DNA of 64,000 nt from Pseudobacillus wudalianchiensis. Lineage in GTDB: Bacteria > Bacillota > Bacilli > Bacillales > Domibacillaceae. A program made the translations under genes and the position numbers. The stretch lies in assembly GCF_001685015.1 (NCBI RefSeq), contig NZ_MAYT01000012.1, positions 1-64,000 of the forward strand, written 5' to 3'. Under the pieces are notes generated by a model. The model saw only the letters and a program-made list of their open reading frames with translations. It did not search any database and was not told the DNA's origin. Positions 40,126 to 48,424 of the stretch are shown here, piece by piece (position 1 is the stretch's first letter; each line of letters starts with the position of its first letter).

Positions 40126-42313
40126 GCTGTTGTTCGCCGGGTGGCTGCTTTTGTTCGTTATTGGGCTAAGCAGTGTTGTAGCCGCCGTTCATGATGGGAG
40201 AACGTACTTTAAGAGAGATTACTTTCACACGATGGAATTTGACGATCATCTCAGTCAATTTATCTCCTATTTAAACACCTATGAGCTGGGAAACATGTCG
40301 AAAGAAGAAGCGAAAAAAGCGATAACGGTCACTCCTGAGGAAATAGAGGAGCACCGATACCGTTATGGAAGTCTGCCTGAGCAGATTGCTAACATTAAAA
40401 ACCAGTATGAAACAGATATTCAGGAAGCGAATGCAGCAGATAACAAAGAAGCAGCACAAATTTTAATAAAAGAAAGAGATAAAAAGATAGCAGACATTAC
40501 GAAGAATTTTCAAGATGAAGAATACGTCCGGCAAAAAGTCCGCGTAGAGAAGGAACAGGCTATTGATGATTACTACCAATCATTAGAAGAGGAACGATCT
40601 AACTTTGAAGACTACCAAGCATTTTTTAAATATTATTTCAAAGACACCTCAACTGGAAAGGTTTATACAAATGTCAATATGGCGGGCAGTTCCGTTAAAG
40701 AGATCTTCAACCAAAAAAATATGTTATTTATCCAGAAGTATGAAGCTGCTAATGCACTGAGAGCAGGGGAACAAACCATTGGTTATGGAGAGAGTGGTGA
40801 AGGTATTTTATTAAAAGCAAGAGGAGGAAAATTTGAAGGGAGAATTGGGGCAGTCAGCCGACCGACGGCAGCGAGTCCGCTTTATAATGACTATAAAATG
40901 TTTCGGCAAAATCAAAAAGTTTTTATCATTTACGTGGCTAGCGGCTTTATTCTTCTATTGATCAGTTTATACATAGGCAAAAGATTCTTTATTTTTCCAA
41001 TTGGACTTATAGAGAAAATACAGCCGCTCTATAATCGGGTTCCATTGGATGTAAGTGTTGCTGCTGCTCTTGTGACATGGCTGCTGACGATCGTGTCCTT
41101 ACAATGGAGCAATGTGCTGATTTATTATGAGTACACCTACACGCTTATCCAGAACGTAATTAGTCACTTATTAGCGTCGCTCTGTTTAACTTTTCTTTCC
41201 TTATTGCAAGGGAAATTGCTTGTGGAGAGGTGGAAAGCAGGAGAGGGGATTCGCGAAGAGTGGCGTCAAAGTGTAATCGCAAAATTAGGGCGTCTTTTGA
41301 CCAATGCGTTTTTAGTTCGTTCCATTGGCATTCAATTCTTTTTACTGCTGGCTGTTTTTTTCTTTACCGGTTTTGGAGTGCCAATTGCAGTGTCTCATTT
41401 GGATCTGCTGGCGATTTATGGGGTCTTATTCCTACTCATTTCCTTGCCGGCCTTAATTTTATTATTTAGGGGAATGGCTTACTTAAATCTGATTATCCAG
41501 CATACGGGCAGGCTTGCTGCTGGTCATTTAGAAGCTGATTTGCCCGTCCGCGGGAGATCAGTGTTCGCTAAAATGGCTGAACATATTAATGTATTAAAGA
41601 AAGATGTGAAAGCTTCACAAAGAGAACAGGCAAAGAGTGAACGTTTGAAAACAGAGTTGATCACGAATGTGAGTCATGATTTAAGAACACCGCTGACCTC
41701 TATTATTAGTTACACAGAGCTGTTAAAAAACGAAACGATCTCCGCTGAAGAAAGAATCGCCTATACAGAAATTATTGATCGTAAATCTAAACGGCTGAAA
41801 GGGCTGATTGATGATTTGTTTGAAGCGTCGAAAATGGCGAGCGGCAATGCTGAGCTGGTGAAAGAAAAAGTGGATCTCGTGCAGCTGCTTCAGCAGGCGC
41901 TAGGGGAATACGACGAAGCGATTGGAGAATCAAGCTTGCAATTCCGAGTAACGAATCCAGATGAGCCAGTTTTTGCGATGGTCGACGGGCAGAAAATCTG
42001 GCGAGTGTTTGATAATTTGATCGGCAATATCCTGAAATATTCCCTGGAAAATACGAGGGTATATATTTCGATAAAAACAATGAATGATCAAGCCATCATC
42101 ACGTTTAAAAACGTAACTAAATATGAGCTTGGTGATAATGTAGATGAAATGTTTGAACGCTTTAAGCGCGGGGATCGTTCCCGTCATACCGAAGGCTCAG
42201 GTCTTGGGCTTGCTATCGCTAAGTCGATTATTGACTTGCATGAGGGAACACTCGATATTGAGGTCGATGGCGATCTCTTTAAAGTAACGGTTGCACTTCA
42301 TGTCAGCTCTTAA
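40103..42313 (+). CDS. Sensor histidine kinase, multi-pass membrane
   Basis: 736 residues. A membrane segment (about 7-28) is followed by a charged, coiled-coil-rich extracytoplasmic region (about 30-270) and five or so further membrane segments (about 275-295, 320-345, 355-380, 405-430, 435-455). A HAMP-like linker leads to the DHp domain with phosphoacceptor His525 in VSHDLRTPLTSIISYTELL and an HATPase domain with a GLGLAIAKSIIDLHEG box. It starts at TTG 40103 inside the regulator gene. The large outer domain resembles none that I can name and would sense an envelope signal. Partner of the regulator at 39433. Confidence 0.92.
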   Translation: MDTKWKSRLLFAGWLLLFVIGLSSVVAAVHDGRTYFKRDYFHTMEFDDHLSQFISYLNTYELGNMSKEEAKKAITVTPEEIEEHRYRYGSLPEQIANIKNQYETDIQEANAADNKEAAQILIKERDKKIADITKNFQDEEYVRQKVRVEKEQAIDDYYQSLEEERSNFEDYQAFFKYYFKDTSTGKVYTNVNMAGSSVKEIFNQKNMLFIQKYEAANALRAGEQTIGYGESGEGILLKARGGKFEGRIGAVSRPTAASPLYNDYKMFRQNQKVFIIYVASGFILLLISLYIGKRFFIFPIGLIEKIQPLYNRVPLDVSVAAALVTWLLTIVSLQWSNVLIYYEYTYTLIQNVISHLLASLCLTFLSLLQGKLLVERWKAGEGIREEWRQSVIAKLGRLLTNAFLVRSIGIQFFLLLAVFFFTGFGVPIAVSHLDLLAIYGVLFLLISLPALILLFRGMAYLNLIIQHTGRLAAGHLEADLPVRGRSVFAKMAEHINVLKKDVKASQREQAKSERLKTELITNVSHDLRTPLTSIISYTELLKNETISAEERIAYTEIIDRKSKRLKGLIDDLFEASKMASGNAELVKEKVDLVQLLQQALGEYDEAIGESSLQFRVTNPDEPVFAMVDGQKIWRVFDNLIGNILKYSLENTRVYISIKTMNDQAIITFKNVTKYELGDNVDEMFERFKRGDRSRHTEGSGLGLAIAKSIIDLHEGTLDIEVDGDLFKVTVALHVSS

Positions 42314-42354
42314 AAAGAAGACCGTAAGATAAAGTGTTTGAAAAAGTAACATGG

Positions 42355-42394
42355 CATATAACAGGAGCATCGAATTTGGTGCTCCTGTTATATG
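42355..42394 (+). terminator. Terminator after the histidine kinase gene
   Basis: 15-bp perfect stem starting CATATAACAGGAGCA with a 10-base loop, followed by a run of seven T residues shortly after. It lies between convergent genes. Confidence 0.8.
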
Positions 42395-42399
42395 TGAAA

Positions 42400-43104
42400 T
42401 TATTTTTTTAATTTTAAAAGCTGATTCACTGTAACGAATTTGTATCCTTTGTTCGATAGCGACTGCAGGATTCCTTCAATTGCTTTTAATTCCTCGCCAG
42501 AATGATCATACATTGGATGGATCAAGATGATGGAACCCGGTTTGACATTGTCTTTTACATAACTTACTTTGTCAGCAGCAGATGTGTAGTAAGTATCTGG
42601 TTCAAGACTCCAAGTGATCGTATCTTTATTATGTTTATACAAATAAAAAGGCAGCCCCACTAGTTTTTTTCCGTTCGGAGGCCGAACGTCGATGTTATCT
42701 TTATATCCAGCTTTTCGAATGAGTTGGTCGGTTTTTTCGATTTCATTCTTGATGAAAGAAGGCGACTTAAATACCATTCGCTTATGAGAATACGTATGAT
42801 TTCCAATTTGATGCCCCGCGTTTACAATTTGCTTCGCCTCTTCCTGATTCTTTTCAATTTCATTCCCGATTAGAAAAAACGTCGCTTGCGCATTATACTG
42901 CTGCAACAAGGGCAGAATGGTATCCACATTTTTTGTCGGCCCATCATCAAAGGTTAAGGCGACTACCTTTTGGTTCGTCTCCACTTGGTTTGTCAGCCTG
43001 CCGAACAATTGAAAGGTTCTCGAGTTCATTAATTTATAGGTTCCAAACAATAGAAGAAAAATCAATAGAATGCCTATCCCAATAAAGGTTAGTTTCTTTA
43101 TCAT
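42400..43104 (-). CDS. Membrane-anchored polysaccharide deacetylase
   Basis: 234 residues. An N-terminal membrane segment (about 5-24) anchors a NodB-type carbohydrate esterase 4 domain outside the cell. Motifs are VVALTFDDGPT, the HTYSH zinc pair in IGNHTYSHKR, RPPNGKK and ILIHPMYDHS. RPPNG and IHPMYD vary from the common RPPYG and LLHD, so the substrate pocket may differ. Such enzymes remove acetyl groups from peptidoglycan or other envelope glycans, giving lysozyme resistance or cortex maturation. It converges on the kinase gene and may be functionally linked. Confidence 0.9.
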   Translation of the reverse strand: MIKKLTFIGIGILLIFLLLFGTYKLMNSRTFQLFGRLTNQVETNQKVVALTFDDGPTKNVDTILPLLQQYNAQATFFLIGNEIEKNQEEAKQIVNAGHQIGNHTYSHKRMVFKSPSFIKNEIEKTDQLIRKAGYKDNIDVRPPNGKKLVGLPFYLYKHNKDTITWSLEPDTYYTSAADKVSYVKDNVKPGSIILIHPMYDHSGEELKAIEGILQSLSNKGYKFVTVNQLLKLKK

Positions 43105-43223
43105 ACATACAGCCTTTCCTTCAACGTATTTTAATATCGTTTTTTATCGTAACAAAAATTTGCCGCTCTCCAAAGGGAATTTTTTATAAAATATGGATCG
43201 CTTTGTTTTGAAAGGAGATAAAA

Positions 43224-43255
43224 ATAGACCATTTCACATTAGTGAAATGATCTAT
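43224..43255 (-). terminator. Terminator of the two-domain TerD gene (minus strand)
   Basis: 14-bp stem ATAGACCATTTCAC / GTGAAATGATCTAT with one mismatch and a 4-base loop; on the minus strand it is followed by TTTTTATC. Confidence 0.75.
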
Positions 43256-43302
43256 GATTTTTGGGTTAGACAGGTCTGGTTGATACGTCCAGAGACCTTT
43301 TA

Positions 43303-44484
43303 CTAATATTCATCGATGTTCGGCTGGTTTTTCTGGACACGATTGATGTTGATCACTTTTGGAGCAGCGGGATTAATATTGTCAATTTTAGAAATGATAC
43401 ACCATCGGCCCGGTTCATTAGAAGTTAACGGTACATCGATTTCATCGCCGGTATTTGTTTTGACAATCACCTTGCCATCATATTTAGCAAAATTGTCGCC
43501 TTTTCTAAATGGCAAAAAGCGAAAAATATTTGTTGCAATAATAACAGACTCTACGTCCTTCAATGTTTTGATGACGAGGTTTTCTTCATTGTTTCCAGAT
43601 GTGTTGCCGACACCAGCATCTTTATCTAGAGCGATGAAGGGGGACTTGTCTGTTTTTCCTTTATTCCCGAAAAAGATGTGGCCATTTTGCCCATCCTTTG
43701 TTTTGTAAAAGGCATGCATATCAAGGTCGACCCCTTTTGTCCATTGCAATTTCACCGCTATATGATTAATTTTATCGGCCTTCTTTAAAGAGATAAAGTC
43801 ACCAGGCTTTTCAAGCGTGATTTTTGACAATTGGATCGTTGGTGCGTTCCCATTCACGGTCGGTTTGTTGTCTTGAATAGTAGCCGCTGTTTCATTTTTT
43901 GCTTGTTCTGGAGTAGGAGCAACTGATTGATTTTCTTCTTTTACTTCCAATCCAAAATGCTCACATAGCTGAGCGAGCCCTCCAGCAAAACCTCCCGTAT
44001 TAGCGGAGATTTTCCAATCGTTCTCTTTGCGATAGATCTCTGCGACGACGAGAGAGTTTTCGACTGTAAAGGGACCAAGGTCGTAATGAAGCAGTTCTGT
44101 GTTATTTGTTCTGTTTAGTATTTTCATAGAAGCATTGTTCATTTGGGCAAAGGTTTGTCCTTTTTGATCTCCTTCAAAAATAGTTAAAGTAAGGACCAAC
44201 TTTTGTACAGTTGCATGAATGGCACTTAGCTTAATGGAAAATGCTTCTGTTTTCTTAGAAGACTGACTGCTTACAGAATGGCGGACTGATTGATCTGAAG
44301 AACTGCTATTACCGTAAAAGATCATATAGGGGTCACCAGGGCATTTCCCTGAGTGATCAATCATAAAAATAGAGGCATCAATATCGAGAGCTGATGCCGC
44401 TTCCCAACTGATTTGAACAATGATCTCATCCAGGCCGGGCTGGTTTTTTGTTATATCGGCACGCGCCCCTTTTACAAGATTCAT
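43303..44484 (-). CDS. Two-domain TerD-family protein
   Basis: About 393 residues. The first TerD domain has LVKGARADITK, ALDIDASIFMI and FYGNSSSSDQSVRHS; the second (about residue 225 onward) has ITLEKPGDFISLKKA, VDLDMHAFYKTKDG and HIFFGNKGKTDKSPFI, separated by a polar Ala/Thr/Asn-rich linker. TerD domains bind Ca2+ and take part in tellurite, phage and envelope stress response. The start is ATG 44484 after AAGGAGGAGGG; the upstream 22 codons of open frame lack a ribosome site. The second domain lacks most of the acidic DGDDE pocket seen in the small TerD proteins, so it may not bind Ca2+. It is divergent from the PurC-like gene. Confidence 0.85.
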   Translation of the reverse strand: MNLVKGARADITKNQPGLDEIIVQISWEAASALDIDASIFMIDHSGKCPGDPYMIFYGNSSSSDQSVRHSVSSQSSKKTEAFSIKLSAIHATVQKLVLTLTIFEGDQKGQTFAQMNNASMKILNRTNNTELLHYDLGPFTVENSLVVAEIYRKENDWKISANTGGFAGGLAQLCEHFGLEVKEENQSVAPTPEQAKNETAATIQDNKPTVNGNAPTIQLSKITLEKPGDFISLKKADKINHIAVKLQWTKGVDLDMHAFYKTKDGQNGHIFFGNKGKTDKSPFIALDKDAGVGNTSGNNEENLVIKTLKDVESVIIATNIFRFLPFRKGDNFAKYDGKVIVKTNTGDEIDVPLTSNEPGRWCIISKIDNINPAAPKVININRVQKNQPNIDEY

Positions 44485-44657
44485 TTTTTCCCTCCTCCTT
44501 TTTGCTTTCTTTGAGCATACCAAATAGAACGCTATCAAGTCACTTTCCATAACGGAGCTTGCTTATCATAGCTGAAAAATAGAAATGAACTATTAAATTT
44601 TCAGAAAAAATCATGCATAATAAAAAAGTATGGAAAACTGTAAAAGGGGCTGACTTT

Positions 44658-45341
44658 GTGAAACATATTTATACGGGAAAAACGAAAGATGTATATGAAT
44701 TAGAAAACGGCCATTATTTATTAAAATTCAAAGATGACGTAACAGGGGAAAATGGTGTGTTTGATCCGGGAGCGAACACTGTCGGCCTCACAATGGAGGG
44801 AGCCGGCCGGGCTGGTCTGCGGTTAACAAAACATTTTTTTGAAATTTTAAAAGAAAAAGATATTCCAACTCACTACATTGATGCTGACATTGAGGAAGCA
44901 ACGATGACAGTTCAGCCAGCTACAGTCTTTGGCAAAGGATTAGAAGTGATTTGCCGCTATCGGGCTGTTGGGAGCTTTCTGCGCCGCTACGGCATGTATG
45001 CCCAGGAAGAACAGCCGCTTGATGCGTTTGTAGAAGTTACATTAAAGGATGATGATCGTCAAGATCCGCCGATTTCAGAAGATGCGCTTGCTATGCTCGG
45101 TATTCTATCTCATGAAGAATATAAAGAATTGAAAGAGCTGACAAAAAAGATTGCTGCCACTGTGAAAGAAGAGCTTGCTAAGAAAGAGATTGATTTGTAC
45201 GATATAAAATTTGAATTTGGCCGCGCAAAAAATGGGCAAGTTTTATTAATTGATGAAATTTCTGGAGGCAACATGAGAGCCTACAAGCAAGGAAAATACA
45301 TAGAGCCGCTCGAGCTGGAAAAAATGATGCTCGAAATGTGA
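44658..45341 (+). CDS. Divergent SAICAR synthetase (PurC)-like enzyme
   Basis: About 227 residues. PurC-like motifs are IYTGKTKDVYELENG, KFKDDVTGENG, GSFLRRYG, DDRQDPPISEDA and FEFGRAKNGQVLLIDEISGGN. The usual DEISPDTCRLWD segment is altered to DEISGGNMRAY and the VVRN box to ICRYR, so it is a divergent paralogue that may ligate an amino acid to another ribotide. The start is GTG 44658, eight bases after AAAAGGGGC; an ATG at 44613 has no ribosome site. It stands alone instead of in a pur operon and sits between TerD genes, hinting at a role in the Ter pathway. A terminator follows. Confidence 0.8.
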   Translation: MKHIYTGKTKDVYELENGHYLLKFKDDVTGENGVFDPGANTVGLTMEGAGRAGLRLTKHFFEILKEKDIPTHYIDADIEEATMTVQPATVFGKGLEVICRYRAVGSFLRRYGMYAQEEQPLDAFVEVTLKDDDRQDPPISEDALAMLGILSHEEYKELKELTKKIAATVKEELAKKEIDLYDIKFEFGRAKNGQVLLIDEISGGNMRAYKQGKYIEPLELEKMMLEM

Positions 45342-45343
45342 GG

Positions 45344-45385
45344 AAATAGCCCTAAAGTCGGTGAGTATCGGCATTAGGGCTATTT
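45344..45385 (+). terminator. Terminator after the PurC-like gene
   Basis: 12-bp stem AAATAGCCCTAA / TTAGGGCTATTT with an 18-base loop, followed by TTATAAG. It begins three bases after the stop. Confidence 0.8.
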
Positions 45386-45520
45386 TTATAAGTGTAATTA
45401 CCTGCTTGTTTATTCGTTTCTTTGTCTTTATTACACATAATTGGAAAACGATTTTAAGGTCTCCTTTTTAAATAAACCATAAGTAACAATTGAGTGAATA
45501 TTAGCGAAATTGCTTATCTT

Positions 45521-45549
45521 TTGTAGTATGATAGTACGTATAGTAAAAT
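45521..45549 (+). promoter_or_regulatory. Probable sigma-A promoter of the ter block
   Basis: TTGTAG (45521-45526), 17-base spacer, TAAAAT (45544-45549), about 65 bases before the first terD. I looked for sigma-W/M (TGAAAC...CGTA) and sigma-B elements, which control the B. subtilis counterpart, and found none convincing. Confidence 0.5.
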
Positions 45550-45612
45550 GGAAAAAGAAAGCCATTTTAAACAGGAGAATTGATCTCTTGTTAACTTGAG
45601 GGAGTGATTAAT

Positions 45613-46215
45613 TTGGCGATTGTCCTCCAGAAAGGGCAAAGAATTGATTTAACAAAAGGAAATCCAGGGCTTGAGAAAATCATGGTCGGTCTTGGCTGGG
45701 ATCCGATACAGAGAAAATCTGGCGGGTTACTTGGCATGTTCGGCGGAGGCGGTAATGCGAACTTTGATATTGACGCTTCGGTCATCATGCTGCAGGACGA
45801 CAAGTTTGTAAGCAATGAAAATCTCATTTACTTTGGCAACCTGCAAAGCAGCTGTGGCAGCATCGTACATACAGGAGATAACTTAACAGGCGAAGGAGAA
45901 GGAGATGATGAGCAAATACTCATTAACTTAAAGAGTATTCCTTCTCACATTAATAAGCTTGTGTTTGTAGTTAATATTTACGATTGTGTCGCCCGCAAGC
46001 AAGACTTTGGTATGGTAGAAAATGCCTTTATTCGTGTAGTTAACTCGGCAACTAGAGAAGAGCTGCTTAAATTTAATTTATCTGAAGATTATTCAGGTTC
46101 TACGAGTTTAACAGTGGCCGAGATTTATCGCCACGGATCCGATTGGAAATTTGCAGCTGTCGGAACAGGTACACGCGATACAGGGCTTCGTGAATTGGTT
46201 CGCCGCTACACTTAA
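45613..46215 (+). CDS. TerD family protein (YceC-like)
   Basis: About 200 residues, single TerD domain: [20 protein letters not shown], a Gly-rich insertion [37 protein letters not shown] (Ca2+-binding acidic cluster) and LTVAEIYRHGSDWKFAAVGTG. The TTG at 45613, eight bases after GAGGGAG, aligns with the starts of the sister proteins; GTG 45604 lies in the ribosome site. First gene of the ter block. Family members bind Ca2+ and associate with TerC at the membrane in stress protection. Confidence 0.92.
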   Translation: MAIVLQKGQRIDLTKGNPGLEKIMVGLGWDPIQRKSGGLLGMFGGGGNANFDIDASVIMLQDDKFVSNENLIYFGNLQSSCGSIVHTGDNLTGEGEGDDEQILINLKSIPSHINKLVFVVNIYDCVARKQDFGMVENAFIRVVNSATREELLKFNLSEDYSGSTSLTVAEIYRHGSDWKFAAVGTGTRDTGLRELVRRYT

Positions 46216-46242
46216 TAAAAAAATAGAAAAGAGGGTTTTGAC

Positions 46243-46821
46243 ATGGCAATTTCATTAAGCAAAGGACAAAAGGTAGATTTAACAAAAGGAAATCCAGGAC
46301 TAAAAAATATTACAGTCGGCCTTGGCTGGGACACAAATAAATACGATGGCGGTCATTCTTTCGACTTAGATTCATCTGTATTCCTTTTAAACGGTGCCGG
46401 CAAGTGTGAAAGTGAAAAGGATTTCATTTTCTACAACAATTTAGAAGGCGGTAACGGTTCGGTTGTTCATACAGGAGATAACTTAACGGGTGAAGGGGAT
46501 GGCGATGACGAACAAGTAAAAATCAGCCTTGCCGATGTTCCAGCTTCTATTGAAAAAATTGCTTTCACGATCACGATTCATGATGCAGAACAGCGTAACC
46601 AAAATTTCGGACAAGTGTCTAACAGCTATGTTCGTATCGTCAACACAGAAAATAACGAAGAGTTGATTCGTTATGACCTAGGCGAGGACTTCTCCATTGA
46701 AACAGCAGTAGTTGTTGGCGAGCTTTACAGACACAATGGCGAATGGAAGTTCAATGCGATTGGCAGCGGCTATCAAGGCGGACTAGCTTCACTCGTTAAA
46801 GATTACGGTTTGCAAGCTTAA
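46243..46821 (+). CDS. TerD family protein (YceD/YceE-like)
   Basis: 192 residues: [66 protein letters not shown] and [20 protein letters not shown]. All acidic Ca2+ ligands appear present. It lies 27 bases after the first terD with a strong AAGAGGG site and is very similar to the next gene, so it probably arose by duplication. Cytoplasmic, presumably working with TerC encoded downstream. Confidence 0.94.
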   Translation: MAISLSKGQKVDLTKGNPGLKNITVGLGWDTNKYDGGHSFDLDSSVFLLNGAGKCESEKDFIFYNNLEGGNGSVVHTGDNLTGEGDGDDEQVKISLADVPASIEKIAFTITIHDAEQRNQNFGQVSNSYVRIVNTENNEELIRYDLGEDFSIETAVVVGELYRHNGEWKFNAIGSGYQGGLASLVKDYGLQA

Positions 46822-46861
46822 ACGAGCTTCACTTTATTCTAAATGGGGGAGTGATTGGACA

Positions 46862-47440
46862 ATGGGCATTACATTAGCAAAGGGACAAAAAATTGATTTA
46901 ACCAAAACCCATCCTGGCCTTGTAAAAGCAGTGATCGGTCTTGGTTGGGATACGAACAAATACTCCGGCGGCGGGGAATTTGATCTTGATGCGTCTGCTT
47001 TCCTTGTCGATGCAAGCAATCGCTGCCAAAATGATCATGATTTTATTTTTTACAACAACCTTCAACATCCGAGCGGTGCTGTTGTTCATACAGGCGATAA
47101 CCGCACAGGAGAAGGTGATGGGGATGACGAGCAGTTAATTGTCGATTTCTCAAAGATTCCTAGTTATGTAGAGAGAATTGGCATTACGGTTACGATTCAT
47201 GATGCAGATTTACGCAACCAGAACTTTGGACAAGTGTCGAATGCGTTTGTTCGTCTGGCTGACGAATCAACAGGGCAGGAGCTTCTTCGTTTTGACTTAG
47301 GAGAAGACTTCTCAATTGAAACAGCGGTTGTATTTTGTGAATTATATAAGCACGGAAATGACTGGAAATTCAGCGCGGTAGGCAGTGGTTTCTCTGGAGG
47401 CCTCGCTGCCCTTTGCCGGAATTACGGTTTAGAAGTTTAA
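46862..47440 (+). CDS. TerD family protein (YceE-like)
   Basis: 192 residues: [66 protein letters not shown] and [20 protein letters not shown]. It is the third TerD in a row and equal in length to the second. The ribosome site GGGGGAGTG stands before ATG 46862. Tandem TerD paralogues are normal for this operon type; they may form mixed Ca2+-dependent assemblies. Confidence 0.94.
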   Translation: MGITLAKGQKIDLTKTHPGLVKAVIGLGWDTNKYSGGGEFDLDASAFLVDASNRCQNDHDFIFYNNLQHPSGAVVHTGDNRTGEGDGDDEQLIVDFSKIPSYVERIGITVTIHDADLRNQNFGQVSNAFVRLADESTGQELLRFDLGEDFSIETAVVFCELYKHGNDWKFSAVGSGFSGGLAALCRNYGLEV

Positions 47441-47501
47441 CTTTCAAAGCCAATAGAGGGCAGGGCAGCCTTTTATTGGTTTTTTTCAACAGGAGGAACT
47501 A

Positions 47502-48293
47502 ATGGATATTATTCATGGTATTTTTAGTACGTATGCGGCTTTTTTTGATTGGCATATGTGGGCAAAAGTGTTAACCGACCCTGTAAGCTGGGGCTTAATT
47601 GGTACCCTTGTGATTCTTGAAGGATTGCTTTCAGCGGATAACGCCCTTGTGTTAGCTGTAATGGTGAAGCACTTGCCGCCGAAGCAGCGGAAAAAAGCGC
47701 TGTTTTACGGTTTGATAGGCGCTTATGCATTCCGTTTTATTGCGATCGGTATTGGTGTGTTTTTAATTAAATTATGGTGGGTCAAAATTTTAGGTGCGGC
47801 GTACCTTGCTTGGTTATCGATTAAATATTTTATCGATAAATCAAAAGGCGGCGGCGATGACGATGAAGCAGAAGGCGGTTTGAAAACAGAAGGAATTCTA
47901 ATCCGCATATTCGGAACCTTCTGGGGAACAGTGGTGGCTGTTGAAATTATGGACATTGCTTTTTCCGTAGACAGTGTTCTTGCGGCTTTTGGTGTCAGTG
48001 AAGAAATTTGGGTGCTCTTGCTTGGGGGAATGCTTGGGGTTCTCATGATGCGTGGAATCGCTGGAGTATTCTTAAAGCTCATTGAAAGAATTCCAGAATT
48101 AGAAACAACAGCTTACATTTTAATTGCGATTATCGCTTTAAAAATGGCGTTAAGCGTGGTAGGCATTGAAGTTTCCCATTATGCGTTCTTTATTGTTTTA
48201 ATCATTACTTTCCTTGCAACATTTCTTGTTCACCGTGTCAATCAGCGTAAGCTGGCTGAGCAGGAAGCGGCTGCCGGCAAGAAAGAGGACTAA
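47502..48293 (+). CDS. TerC family membrane protein (YceF-like)
   Basis: 263 residues with about seven membrane segments. TerC signatures are LEGLLSADNALVLAVMVKHLP, GAYAFRFIAIGIG and VEIMDIAFSVDSVLAAFGVS, with acidic residues in the membrane thought to bind metal. A Gly/Asp-rich cytoplasmic loop (KGGGDDDEAEGG) lies in the middle. TerC forms a membrane complex with TerD proteins, and in B. subtilis its relatives help manganese export. AGGAGG site. Two small hairpins follow before the next gene. Confidence 0.93.
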   Translation: MDIIHGIFSTYAAFFDWHMWAKVLTDPVSWGLIGTLVILEGLLSADNALVLAVMVKHLPPKQRKKALFYGLIGAYAFRFIAIGIGVFLIKLWWVKILGAAYLAWLSIKYFIDKSKGGGDDDEAEGGLKTEGILIRIFGTFWGTVVAVEIMDIAFSVDSVLAAFGVSEEIWVLLLGGMLGVLMMRGIAGVFLKLIERIPELETTAYILIAIIALKMALSVVGIEVSHYAFFIVLIITFLATFLVHRVNQRKLAEQEAAAGKKED

Positions 48294-48380
48294 AAGAAGG
48301 AGTTTGTCTTCTTCTTCTAGGCTGTTTTATAAAGCAATTAGCCTGGAGAGTGTATAAATGAGACTTTGTCTACAATTTGG

Positions 48381-48403
48381 AAGAAGGAGCTTGCCTCCTT
48401 CTT
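48381..48403 (+). terminator. Internal terminator between terC and the biosynthetic genes
   Basis: 9-bp perfect stem AAGAAGGAG / CTCCTTCTT with a 5-base loop and T-rich tail TTATTTAT. A weaker version of the same stem is found at about 48295-48318. It may partly uncouple the terD/terC genes from the downstream genes. Confidence 0.6.
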
Positions 48404-48424
48404 TATTTATAAGGAGGTGTAAGC

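Noticed and set aside
48294-48424. A yybP-ykoY manganese riboswitch near terC
   Set aside because: terC relatives are sometimes riboswitch-controlled, but the regions before terC and after it show only short hairpins with no conserved riboswitch core that I can recognise.
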